NCBI GenBank assembly: GCA_003550325.1
Contig: QKWP01001109.1
Location: 18,023-82,022, forward strand
DNA: 64,000 bases
Direction of reading: 5' to 3'
DNA from: Gigaspora rosea
Lineage: Eukaryota; Glomeromycota; Glomeromycetes; Diversisporales; Gigasporaceae
This document shows positions 21,533 to 33,103 of this stretch, piece by piece (the stretch's first letter is position 1; each line of letters opens with the position of its first letter). Both the position numbers and the translations under genes were made by a program. A model generated the notes under the pieces. It was not told the origin of the DNA and did not search any database. It saw only the letters and a list, made by a program, of their open reading frames with translations.

Positions 21533-22628
21533 ATGTCAGGACCATTAGAACCAAATGCAACATTTTCAGAGGCAGCATTCGCAACTTTTAAAACAGCAGC
21601 AGAAATTTTAGGAGCATATACACCTATAATTTCATCAATAGCAACTTAGTTAAAGAAATTGATCAAATATTTGAAAATTCAGAATGTAATAAAAAAATTT
21701 GTTTATTAATGGGAGAAAGAGTTCAAACAACTGAATTTGCAATGAAAAAAATGATGAGAAGAAAAGATGAAAATGAAAAATTTTTTTTATCAAAATCTTA
21801 TTATTTAGCTTTTTTAAGATTTGAAAATATTTTAAAAAGAATTAAAGATTATACTTTATTAGTTTCAAATCTTAAAGGTTATAGAACTTTAATTAGTGCT
21901 AAAAAAATTAAAGATCAATATATTCAATTAATTAACTAATGAATATGATGATTGTATGAAAGATTTACATTTTTCTATCGCTATTGCTAATGAAGAAGAA
22001 AGAAAAGCTGAAGCTGAACAAGTTGAAGAATCTTTAAAAGAAATTGAAGATGTAAATTTATTTATTTTTTTTTATTAAAATGATTTATACTGTATATACG
22101 TAATTTACGTTACATATATTATATGTTATATGTTATATAAAATATTATGTAATTAATTTTTTTTTTAATGTTTCTTATTTTGGTAGACTCTCGAAAAAAT
22201 CGAAACTGATATTAAAGATAACAATAATAAAATGGATGCTACCTATCAAAAAATTGAAAATATTGATACTGTAGTTCAAGAAATTTTTAATATACTCGAA
22301 ATGGCTAAAAGATCTAAAGAACAAACTAAAGCACCAGAAATTAAACCAAATGAATTATTTGATCCTCCTTATAGAAAAATTACTGATAATCGTGGTTCAC
22401 ATCAACTTATTATTAAAAAAATTTATAAAGGTTTTGATGTTCATGTAAACCTATTAAAGATTTTGAAAATCGTCAAACTGAATTATCAATTCTTGAAAAA
22501 TTAAGTCTTTCACCAAATATTCTTCGTTTTTATGGTTTATCAAAATTAAATAATGTAACAATGGTTTTAGAATGGGCTGAACATAGAAGTTTAAAAGAAC
22601 TTTATTGTTCTTATGATATAGCTTGGAC
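21533..22628 (+). pseudogene. 5' half of helical-domain pseudokinase-Sel1 gene
   Basis: It starts MSGPLEPNATFSEAAFATF at 21533. The first about 190 residues are helical and charged (NLVKEIDQIFENSE, RVQTTEFAMKKMMRRKD, YYLAFLRFENILKRIKDYT). They resemble the four-helix N-terminal domain of MLKL-type proteins; this similarity is by pattern only. An intron runs 22052-22186. Exon 2 continues TLEKIETDIKD and then the kinase N-lobe (HQLIIKKIYKGFDV, NILRFYGLSKLN, MVLEWAEH). Lesions: one T lost at 21641-21649 giving TAG, a 4-bp insertion at about 21935 giving TAA, and one base lost at about 22442. At 22628 the exon is interrupted by the hAT element; the remainder is at 30540. Confidence 0.88.
22621..22628 (+). 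repeat. Left target-site duplication GCTTGGAC
   Basis: This 8-bp sequence is repeated exactly at 30532-30539 across the hAT element. Removing one copy plus the element restores the codons for ...IAWTRKIQMIRD. Confidence 0.93.
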
Positions 22629-22649
22629 TAGAGCTTACGGATCTTTATT

Positions 22650-22840
22650 CGAATAATATTCGAATAACTTAGGGTTAGCAAATATCTAGTCGAATATTCG
22701 CCGAATGACTAATATTCGACGAATATTCGAATAATCAAATAATTATAATTATTCGAATACATATAATTATTCGAATAATTATATATATTCGAATAATTAT
22801 AATTATTCGAATATATATAGTTATTCGAATAATTAATATA
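22650..22840. repeat. Left subterminal ATTCGAATA repeat cluster
   Basis: About 15 copies of the palindromic TATTCGAATA or ATTCG occur in 190 bp. Clusters of short subterminal motifs near hAT ends are typical transposase-binding sites; that role here is inferred. Confidence 0.8.
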
Positions 22841-23499
22841 TGATTTATCCAACAATAAATTTAAAATTGCGCATTGTATACCGGCCGCACGGCTTTTTTT
22901 TTTTATAGTAAAAAATTTTTTTTTATATTAGTCTTTTTTTATCATTAAAAATGGATTTAAAAAGACTAATTAAAGCTTATTGTGGATGTTAATTCTCTAT
23001 TAATATTAATCACATTTTTTCAAATCACGATAGTAATATGATATATTAAACACCATTATTTGAATGATCGATTTATTTAATCAATTGCTACATTTAGAAT
23101 GTTAAATAACTTGCAATTAACCCTCACTTTGCTTCGGGTATATAAAATAATATAAATTTATATTTTAAATTATTTATACCAATTTAATTAAACCTATATT
23201 TTAGAAAAGCTATATTATGTTATATTGCATCCAGCTATGTTGTGACCCGGATTTGAATTGTCCCGATTCAAATTCAGGACTATCCCGAATGAGAATTTTG
23301 TGGTTTTGGCCAAAATTATGCTAACGCTAACTAAAATTCAAATTACTTATTCTAAGTGCCAACTCTAACTCTAAAGTTTCAATTCTGTCAAAATAATCTG
23401 CAAACGTCTCATCCGGGGCAGCCTGATTCTGAATTGGGACGATTCCATTCTGTGTACGTATGAACGTATAAATATACTATATCAGATATATTAATTTAA

Positions 23500-25540
23500 A
23501 TCCTGTAGATTCGCAGAGATGGGTAACGCTGATGGAAAATTTAATATTAGAAATTGTTAGTGAATTAGAGTTGAACTTAAATCATTGATTCAAATTGTTA
23601 ATGGAATTGGTAAATCATTCATTCATTCAAATTGTTAATGGAATTGAATTTGAACTTAAATCATTCATTATAATCAAAAGTCGGCAGAGATAGAGTGTGC
23701 TATAAACATAGAATTTGGTTGAAAAAGACGAAAATAAGACATCATTTATTAACAGAAATCTGTAGATATGGTGGTTAGAAATTGTTACCGGAATGGAATT
23801 TGGATTGAAAAGGATGAACATATGGCATTCATTTCTGTCAAAAATCCGCGGAGATGAGTGACGCTGATGGAACATTCCGGGTTTGATATTGTTATCAAAA
23901 TCGAATTGAAGTTGAAAAGGATGAACACAAGTCATTCATTCATTATCAAAAATCGACAGAGATGGAGTGGGTTATCAACATGGAATTCGGGCTGAAAAGG
24001 ACGAATATAGGGCATTATTTATTAACAGAAATTTGCAGAGATGGTAACATTGATTGTTGGAAATTGTTACGAAATGGAATTGGAATTGAAAAAGATGATT
24101 ATGTGACATTCATTTACTGTTAAAAATCTGCTGAGATAGGTAATGCTGATGGAACATTTAATGTTAACTTAATGGAATTGAAGTTGAAAATGATGGACAT
24201 AAGGCATCGTTTATTAATAGAAATCCGCGGAGATGGGTAACACTGATTGTCAGAAATTGTTACCGGAATGGAACTTGGAGTTGAAAAGGATGAACATATG
24301 GCACTCATTTCCTGTCAAAAATCTACCGGGATGATGAACATTTAATGTTGAAAACTGTTAATGGATTGGAGTTGAAAGGATGGACATAAGATATTCATTC
24401 GTTATCAAAAATCAGCAGAGATGGAGTGTGCTAACGTCATAGAATTTGGGTTAGAATTCCGTAGGGATGTGTAGCGCTAATTGGAGTTGAAAAAGATGAA
24501 CATGTGGTATTCATTTCTTGTCAAAAATCTGCTGAAACGGGTGACGTCGATGGAATACTTAATGTTTGAAATTGTTAATGGGATTGGAGTTGAAAAGGAT
24601 GAACGTAAGGTTTTCATTATCATCAAAAACCTGGAGCTAGTGGAATAAATAGAGTTGGATATTGTTTTCATTTATTATCAAAAATCTGCATAGATGGAGA
24701 ACGCTAGTAGAACATTATGGAGTTGGAGTTGAAAAGGATAAACATAAGGCTTTCATTTGCTATCAAAAATTTTCAGAAATAAGGAACGCTAGTGGAATAA
24801 ATAGTGTTGGATACTGTTATTGTCATGGGATTGGAATCGAAAAGGACAAACATAAGGCTTTCATTTATTATCAAAAACCAGCAGAGACGTGAGACATTAT
24901 AGAATATAGGAGTTGGGATTTCTTAACGAAATCGTTAAAGAAATGTGTAATCTGTATCAATTCTAGACACATTAGAACAATTTTCGGTAAATAAGAAACA
25001 ATCAAAACAATTATTAACTACCTTTAACCTAACGTAGACGCCCACTCTAATCCTGTATCTGACGCAAATTTTAATCTGATGCAAGACATTCTCCATTTTT
25101 GCTTACATGATAAAGTCGATCCTATGATTCAAATAATTCATGCGTTATGGTATTATCATCGAATATCAGCAGTAATTGGAATGCAGGGCCACGTAAAAAT
25201 TTGGATATTATTTATATGATTTACAAATTTCTATAAATAATATCCAAATTTTTACGTGGCCCTGTTGGAATGTTAGTGGAATATTTGCGCTTGTTATTTT
25301 TTATCTTAATGGAACTGGAGTTGAAGGACAAGCATAAGACTTTCATTCATTTATTATCAAAGATTTAACAGAAATGGGATATGCTAGTAGAACGAACAAC
25401 ATTGATACTGGCTATCAACATGGAAAAGGGCGAACATAAGGCTTTCATTTATTATCAAAATCTGCGGAGATGGGGAAACCGGTGAACAGATAATGTTGGG
25501 TATTGTTATCTTTATAGAATTGGAGTTGAGGAGGATATGG
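23500..25540 (+). pseudogene. Decayed Sel1-repeat gene carried in the hAT element
   Basis: About 108-bp units repeat throughout, each a corrupted 36-residue Sel1 repeat. The best piece (24662-24892) reads GVGVEKDKHKAFICYQK, then NASGINSVGYCYCHGIGIE, then KDKHKAFIYYQKPAET. Sel1 repeats form alpha-solenoid protein-binding surfaces. Almost every unit has a frameshift or stop. Minus-strand open frames here (such as 23935-23627 and 24308-24120) are shadows. A MITE sits within it at 25184. It is probably a captured or older resident host gene. Confidence 0.85.
25184..25264. mobile_element. 81-bp hairpin hAT MITE
   Basis: CAGGGCCACGTAAAAATTTG at the left is exactly mirrored at the right, with arms of about 32 bp and a short loop. 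The 8-bp sequence TTGGAATG flanks both sides (25176-25183, 25265-25272). The end motif CAGGG and 8-bp duplication place it with hAT MITEs. Confidence 0.93.
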
Positions 25541-26728
25541 GAAATTCCAATGGCTTCACTTTAGTTTTTTTAAAATAAAACGCGTTAGTATGATATATAT
25601 ATATAATAGTATAGTGATATCGGTTTGTATTTTAACATTAAAGATTACTAATAATAACACTATTGACATAGGTAGGTGTACGCTCGGCGCGCGATTGAAA
25701 ATATGTACAAGCTAGTAACTATAATTGCGCCGAGTATCACCATCATCAGAATATTTCGTGACGCGTGCCATCAGTCGGTGGTTTCCCACACTGCATAAAG
25801 CAGGCCGTTTTGACATCAAGTTTTAAAGATACAACAAAATGACAGGACTCCACCTGGGTGGCAGGTTGGTTGCGAGCTTGCTTATTGCAATCTCAATAAA
25901 ATCATTTAATATCTGACTCTATCAGTCAGATGCATCCCAATTTAAGATATATCACATACGTGCAATGATTTTCGGAAAGGTAATACAATCTAATAGTTGA
26001 TTATTCTGTCACACGATTATTGGACGGTGAATTTTTATTGGCTATTATATTAAAAAAAAAAAAAATTTCCAAACCTGACTTTGGTGACCCAGCCGGGATA
26101 TGAAAACCAATTATATAATTTTGTATGGCCTAATTGCATCTATACTATTTATTTTTAAGAAATAATTTATCGCTATTTACAAATTTATAGATCATTGCAC
26201 ATCTGTCATCGCGAGAAAATTTGTTATCCCGTAACAGGTAAAGGCCGATTAAATCATCATTATGTCAGCTCCCGGTCAACGCCGATATTACTTCATTTCC
26301 TTTTTATTTTTAACAATATTATTTCATCATTCTTCCCATTACTACTTTCTTTGTAAATATTACATAACTCTCGTCTTCCTCTTACGTTATATATGTATTG
26401 GGTATTTGTTATAGAAAGTATATAGAGTATCGCTCCTAAGAATGTAATGGTTACGGTTAGTTCTAATAGTTTTAATAATAAGTATTAATAAAGATAATAA
26501 TCAACTACTCTCCTGATATAAACTTGGCATAAATCTCTTCCTCTAGCCGTGATACCCATATAATCGCTTGAACAATCGCCTGATTGTTATCTGGTTCACG
26601 ATTTTTATATAAATTTGATAAAGCGCAGAAAATCGCAGAAAATTTATTTAAATTGATTCTTATCCTTACACAATGTATGCTAAAATCTTTTAACTAGCTT
26701 CATTATTACATTAATTCTATAATAATAA

Positions 26729-29277
26729 TCAGTTTTCTTTATTAAAAACATCGAACAGTTTCATATTTCTTTTCAGAAATAGCATAGATGCAAATAACTC
26801 AGGTTTTAAACAAGTACGACGAGCAGATAAATGGAGACCAGCGTCAGAAAACAACCTTTCGCTTGGTACGGATGTAGCAGGAATTGCTAAATACTTCATT
26901 GCCAATCTAGACAAAACTGGCAAAACATTAACATGACCTTTCCACCATTCTAGTACATTAAGATTCGGAGATACTTTTGGTAAAGCTAAGTATAGAGCAA
27001 CTTAATCAGAAATACTACTTTCATCATCTGAATCTTCATATATTCCAAGCAAAGAATAATTAACTTGATTAGTACTTGAAGGTTCATTCGTGATCAATGA
27101 TTCAGATGAGCTGACAAATAAATCATCATTTGATTCTTCAATAATAATAGCTTGCTCAATTCGATACAATTCGTTTAGTTTATCAATTGCCATATTACGT
27201 TGAGCTTCTGTTGCAAATTTAAGCTTTTTGTATCGAGGATCTAACAATGCTGAAAGTAAAGTAGTCTCTTTTGGACAATCCCAATATTGACACATACTTA
27301 AGTAGATAGTAGCTTTGATCTTCTCTAAAACACCTATAGTAGAATTAGGTAAACTTATAGCACGACGGTTCTTGAATTGTGATCGTTGATTACTGGTTGT
27401 AACTTCATCATCAGTATCTTCATCTTGGCTTGCAACTTCATCTAATTCGTCATTTAATAAATTTGTGTAATATTCATCATCTTCGTCTTCGGGTGGAGCT
27501 ACAATTTTTTTAAGGTAGTGCATTGTATGACAGACCATATTAAGAGTAGCATATGTAACGCCTGATAACATTTTGGTTGCTTCATAAAAAGGAGCTAACA
27601 AAGCTAATACATCGGAAAGTAGGCTATAATAATCGATGCAATTTAGTTACTAAATATTATATGTAATTAAATTAAATGTATATTTGCAAATATTTTATTT
27701 ATACAATTGTTTTATATACATAACAAATCCAGTCAACTCTCTCTATAACGAACTCTAAATTCTAAATAAAATCAAGTTCGCTATATAATGCTATATAACG
27801 TTTGATTGTTTTAAAAAAAAAATTTTTTTTATATCGAACTAATATTAAAATTAAAAATTTTTATTTTGTTATATCCGGTGTTCACTATAGAGAGGTTCGT
27901 TATATCACTGTTATATCCAGAGTCGACTATACATTTTTTTTTATAATTATTCTTTTTTTGTTAATTATAAAGTTTTTCAAATACTATAATATATAACTAA
28001 AAATTTACCTCCATTCTGAATTTGTCAAATTAATTCGTTCTAAATATTCAGCATCCTCTTTATCACTTTTTTCTGAAGAAATTTTTAAGACCGTACCAAG
28101 ATAGATTATAGCGTTTTTTAGTTCAAGCAAACGTTTCCAGGCAAGATAGATAGAATTCAACCTTGTCTTAAAATCTAAAAGAACTTCATAAACTATTGAA
28201 TAGTTTAATTTACATTGCGAGTCTTTAAGGTTTTCAGTTTGCTTAGGGCTACCATTAAAGTGTAAAATAAGATTAGTTACAAGCTTTTTAAATGCTTTAG
28301 CTGCATTAAGACCTTTTGATACGCTGAGATGTAGAGTATGTGCTGAACATGGCACATGTGAAATTTCCATTAATCGAATTGCTTTTACAATATTCGCTCC
28401 ATTATTTGTAGTAGCGGCGAATAATTTTTGCTTTGGTTGAAACCGGTCTATAATTTGAGTTATAGTATTTTTAATATTTTCACCAGTATGCCTTCCTTGG
28501 ATTTTTTCACAAGCTAATAATCCCTCTTTAAGTGTCCAATCTTTAGGATCTAACCATCCAGCCGTAATACCAATATATGATTCATCATTACGTGACGACC
28601 ATAAATCTGTGGTAATACAGACAGAATGAATATCTTGGTAAGTTGATCGGTTGATTGAGTAAATGCATCATTTATAATAAGTCGTGCTTTATCATCACCA
28701 GGAAGTTTAAAAGCAGGAACTGCTACTTTCATAAATGTTTTAAACGATTCATTTCGCAAAAGATAGAATGGTTGACAATCATCAATCATCCAAGTCATCA
28801 TAGCAGTTTCAATTTCTAGCTGTCTTCTAGGAGAAATCTTTTCACGTGCAACTTTCATAAAAGCTTCAATATTTCCATCCTCAATCTAAATTTATAATTA
28901 ATTTTTTTATTATATAATAATTAAATATAGTCAAATTAAAAAAAAAAACTTACATAACCCGTTTGATTATCTTTCGTAATCACATGTTCATTATATAAAT
29001 GGTATATCATATTACTCGTAGTGCCATGAAATTTGTACTTCATGCTCTTTTCTTTTCTCCTACATATCTTGCATTCAGCATGAATTTTATCTTGCAAAAC
29101 TTCGAAGTGATGCCATACATGACTTCCATTTTCACTGTTTGAACTCTCAGCATTAATGTGAGTTTCTTGCTCTTGATCGTTAGCATTGTTATCTTCTATA
29201 TGCACACATTTTCGAGAATTATTGTCATTGCTTTTACCTTTGCTTTTGTCTTTGCTTTTATTACTTGTACGTGCCAT
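26729..29277 (-). pseudogene. hAT transposase, inactive
   Basis: Exons are about 29277-28954, 28885-28012 and 27623-26729. A basic start (MARTSNKSKDKSKGK) leads to a BED zinc finger (WHHFEVLQDKIHAECKIC ... HLYNEH). The RNase H-like core shows TTDLWSSRNDESYIGIT, HVPCSAHTLHLSV and LLSALLDPRYKK. The dimerisation region ends YLAIPATSVPSERLFSDAG and LKPELFASMLFLKRNMK. Lesions: one base lost before the TTDLWSS block (about 28640), an in-frame TAA at 27004-27002, and the second catalytic Asp region reads TTNNGAN for TTDNGAN (codon 28406-28404). It is therefore not autonomous. Confidence 0.93.
27729..27932. mobile_element. MITE within the transposase intron
   Basis: AGTCAACTCTCTCTATAACG at the left is mirrored imperfectly by CGTTATATC...CCAGAGTCGACT at the right. 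It falls in the intron between transposase exons 2 and 3. A related right-end sequence (TATATCCAGAGTTGACTG) is near 13940-13960. Confidence 0.6.
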
Positions 29278-29286
29278 TTTTTTTTT

Positions 29287-30205
29287 NNNNNNNNNNNNNN
29301 NNNNNNNNNNNNNNNNNNNNNNNNNNNNNNNNNNNNNNNNNNNNNNNNNNNNNNNNNNNNNNNNNNNNNNNNNNNNNNNNNNNNNNNNNNNNNNNNNNNN
29401 NNNNNNNNNNNNNNNNNNNNNNNNNNNNNNNNNNNNNNNNNNNNNNNNNNNNNNNNNNNNNNNNNNNNNNNNNNNNNNNNNNNNNNNNNNNNNNNNNNNN
29501 NNNNNNNNNNNNNNNNNNNNNNNNNNNNNNNNNNNNNNNNNNNNNNNNNNNNNNNNNNNNNNNNNNNNNNNNNNNNNNNNNNNNNNNNNNNNNNNNNNNN
29601 NNNNNNNNNNNNNNNNNNNNNNNNNNNNNNNNNNNNNNNNNNNNNNNNNNNNNNNNNNNNNNNNNNNNNNNNNNNNNNNNNNNNNNNNNNNNNNNNNNNN
29701 NNNNNNNNNNNNNNNNNNNNNNNNNNNNNNNNNNNNNNNNNNNNNNNNNNNNNNNNNNNNNNNNNNNNNNNNNNNNNNNNNNNNNNNNNNNNNNNNNNNN
29801 NNNNNNNNNNNNNNNNNNNNNNNNNNNNNNNNNNNNNNNNNNNNNNNNNNNNNNNNNNNNNNNNNNNNNNNNNNNNNNNNNNNNNNNNNNNNNNNNNNNN
29901 NNNNNNNNNNNNNNNNNNNNNNNNNNNNNNNNNNNNNNNNNNNNNNNNNNNNNNNNNNNNNNNNNNNNNNNNNNNNNNNNNNNNNNNNNNNNNNNNNNNN
30001 NNNNNNNNNNNNNNNNNNNNNNNNNNNNNNNNNNNNNNNNNNNNNNNNNNNNNNNNNNNNNNNNNNNNNNNNNNNNNNNNNNNNNNNNNNNNNNNNNNNN
30101 NNNNNNNNNNNNNNNNNNNNNNNNNNNNNNNNNNNNNNNNNNNNNNNNNNNNNNNNNNNNNNNNNNNNNNNNNNNNNNNNNNNNNNNNNNNNNNNNNNNN
30201 NNNNN
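29287..30205. other. Assembly gap (919 N)
   Basis: The bases are unknown. It lies within the hAT element just upstream of the transposase start, so the transposase promoter and part of the subterminal region are missing. Confidence 1.
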
Positions 30206-30246
30206 GATTTTACATGTAAATAAATAGATTTAATTTGGGTTTATAA

Positions 30247-30515
30247 ATATATTATTCGAATATAATGAATTATTCGAATATAATAAATTATTCGAATATG
30301 ATGAATTATTCGAATAATTCGAATATGATGGATTGTTCGAATACAATAGATTATTCGAATTATTCGAATATAATTAATTATTCGAATATAATTAATTATT
30401 CGAATATAATTAATTATTCGAATATAATTAATTATTCGAATTATTCATCAAATAAATATTTAGAAAACTTTATTCGAATATTTGCCAAATACGAATATTA
30501 TTCGAATAACGAATA
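30247..30515. repeat. Right subterminal ATTCGAATA repeat cluster
   Basis: AATTATTCGAATATAAT-type units in tandem mirror the left cluster at 22650-22840. The apparent NYSN-rich reading frame across it is a repeat artefact. Confidence 0.85.
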
Positions 30516-30531
30516 TAAATCTGAAGCTCTA

Positions 30532-30539
30532 GCTTGGAC
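30532..30539 (+). repeat. Right target-site duplication GCTTGGAC
   Basis: It matches 22621-22628 exactly. The hAT element ends at 30531, and the host exon resumes in frame at 30540. Confidence 0.93.
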
Positions 30540-32042
30540 TAGAAAAATTCAAATGATTCGTGATATTTGTCGTGGTATTTTATTTTTACGTGAAGTAAAC
30601 GTTTTTCATCACGATATTAGATGTGAAAATGTTTTTGTAAGTATATACAAATTATATAATACAAATTATAATAATAATACTATATATAATATATAACACT
30701 TTGAATTACTAAAATATATTAAAAATATATTTATTAAAATATATTAAAATATAGATAACACAGAATTTAGATCCAAAACTTGGAAATTTCAAATATGCTC
30801 GAGGTGTTGATGAAATGATTTCTATTAATCTTTCAAATGAATTGATGAATGTTGTTCGTTGGATGGCTCCTGAACAAATAGAAAAATATAAAAAAAATAA
30901 ATGTAACGAATTAAATTATACTCTTAATTGTGAAATTTATAGGTATTTATTTTTATTACTTATCGATATTAAATTTTGAATTAATCATTAAAAGAATTAT
31001 CACTTAGAATTTATAATTTTATTTTATTTTCTCGTAATTTTTTTTTAAAGTTTCGGAATGCTCATTTGGGAACTTTGTTATGAAAAAATTCCTTATGAAA
31101 AAAAGAATTTTCAAGAAGTAATGAGTCATGTTTTACGTGGTAATAGAGAAAGACTTTTATCGGGAAATTTTAATGATCCTAATGATCATAATATTCAAAA
31201 AACATTTATGAAAATTATTGATGAAGGTAAATTTATTATTATTTTTTTTCTTTATATCGAATTTTATATATAGTAATGTATTAATAACACATATAAATTT
31301 ATCTTTATATACTTAAATTATAGCATGGCATCATACTCCACATCAACGAATATCAATTATGAAAATGTCTGAAACATTTGAAAAATTAGCTTTAGATTAT
31401 CCTATTAATGTTACTACTTCCGGACTTTTAACAGATGGAACAATAGATTTTGATGGAACTATTACTGCAAAAAATTTAAAAATACCACAATTTAATGAAT
31501 CTTTTTTATTTTCAATTGATAATAATATGGATATTGATTTAAATGATGAAAAACTTGAAAATGTTGATACTATAATGAGTCTTGATGAAGGAATAGAATT
31601 TCATCAAAAAAGAGATCATGAAAAAGCTTGGAAATGTTTTGATGAAAATTCTAATCTTGGTAATATATTAGCAAATTATTGGAAAGGTTATTATTTATAT
31701 GTTGGTTATTTTGTTAAAAAAGATGAAATTCAAGCAAACAAATTTTTTAAAATTGCTGCTGATGGTAATATTCCTGATGCTCAATTTCGTTATGCTGTTT
31801 CTTTATATCCTGAAATTACTACTAATGAAGAAAAACGTAAAGAATTTCTTGATTATTTAACTTTAGCTGCTTGTAATAGACATGCTGATGCTGCTCAAAT
31901 TTTGGGTGATATTTATTTAAATGGAAAACTTAAGGTTAAACCAGATAAAAGTCTTGGTTTAAGTTATTTAAAAACTGCTGCTTTAGTGGGTAATGATACT
32001 GCTGCAAAGCAATTGAAAAAGTTGAATGTAAATTGTTATTAA
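30540..32042 (+). pseudogene. 3' half of the pseudokinase-Sel1 gene
   Basis: It continues from 22628: RKIQMIRDICRGILFLRE, then the catalytic-loop equivalent NVFHHDIRCENVF. The intron starts with GTAAGT at 30637, and the next exon starts NLDPKLGNFKYARG. The DFG position reads G-N-F, so the metal-binding Asp is absent and the domain is a pseudokinase. WMAPEQIEK (APE region) follows, then introns near 30942-31050 and 31228-31321, then FGMLIWELCYEKIPYEK and HHTPHQRISIMKM. The last exon (to 32042) ends in Sel1-like repeats: DEGIEFHQKRDHEKAWKCF, NYWKGYYLYVGYFVKKDE, AQFRYAVSLYP and AAQILGDIYLNGKLK. This half has no lesions I can see, suggesting a recent insertion or recent loss of function. Confidence 0.9.
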
Positions 32043-33103
32043 GTTGAAAAGATATATTACTTTATACTGTATACTTTATCATTATATTACTGTAACTTTA
32101 AAATTATATAGACTTTTTTTTTAAAAAAGAATCAATAAAATGTGTAAATAATTTATTTGAATAAAAATTTTTGAAAATACTTTAAAACATGTGAATATCA
32201 TAGAATAAATTCATATAAATCTTTATAAAATTTCTATATCATTCATTGCTAATTTGCACAAGTATGTCAGGTTTAACAATTCTAACAGATGTGCGACCAG
32301 ATATTTTGATAAAATAGGCCGAACAAAATTATACAGACATACCTGGGTTATATCCTCACTGGGTTAAATTCCAACTTGAATTATATCCCCAGATTTAAAC
32401 AAGATAAATTTTGAGTTATGTCCCCACCTTAGTTATATCTCCAAAAATGTTCTGTGATATAACTCAGGTGTGACTGTACTTTGTAATTAGTTTCACATCA
32501 CGAGTTAATGATCTGTAACTAACATAAATTATGATAACTTATTTTATTGGAAATGTTTTACTCAAATAAACGAGGTGATTCTTATAAGACAGTAATAATG
32601 TTTTTGACGATTTATTGTGCGAAATAGAATTTTTAAATGATAGTAATTTTATGAAAAAATAAGATGTTCTTAGCTCCAAATTTTATTTTTTGGATTATTC
32701 AATTTTTTTCTCTTATCAAAAATTACTCAACAAAACGATCCGAGGATTTGTGAATTTTTATGTGTATATATTTTATTTAAAATCCTAAAGTACGAAAGAT
32801 TTTTTTCAATAGTTAAATTTTGGAACCAAGGAAATTCTCAAACAACTCCCTTAAAGTATTTTTGCGAGTGCGATTAATTATGTGATTATTGTAGTTACCT
32901 GAAAATCGAAAAATGATTTACTAAGCAACTATATGAAAAATGGATGGTCTAGTACACATCCTATGGTTTAGAACTATTCAATCTACATGCCACTAAAAAA
33001 TTTAAACTTTTCACTCACAAATTCGATATCTACAACATTTTAAAAAGATCGAACAAAATTAATTAAAAATAATGTGCCAACTAATTTACCTAAGTTGACT
33101 TAA
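32043..33103. other. Intergenic with a ~150-bp MITE-like repeat
   Basis: 32327-32480 has imperfect inverted ends (TACAGACATACCTGGGTTATATC and GATATAACTCAGGTGTGACTGTA). The rest is AT-rich without recognisable features. Confidence 0.45.

Larger units (their letters stand above)
22629..30531 (-). mobile_element. 7.9-kb hAT DNA transposon inside the pseudokinase gene
   Basis: The ends are TAGAGCTTACGG and, inverted, TAGAGCTTCAG, which fit the hAT end pattern (C/T)A(A/G)NG. The flanking duplication is 8 bp, the hAT hallmark. A transposase with BED finger and C-terminal dimerisation domain is on the minus strand (29277-26729). Both ends carry many ATTCGAATA motifs. The interior also carries a decayed Sel1-repeat gene and smaller nested elements, and 919 bases are unsequenced. 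Confidence 0.93.

Noticed and set aside
23627..24671. Minus-strand Ser/Phe-rich open frames
   Set aside because: They are shadows of the plus-strand decayed Sel1 repeats.
29158..30227. Three long plus-strand frames of 320-353 residues
   Set aside because: They run through the 919-base N gap and have no real sequence.
30265..30696. Asn/Ser-rich NYSN repeat protein
   Set aside because: Its first part is the hAT subterminal ATTCGAATA repeat; only the part after 30540 is host exon.
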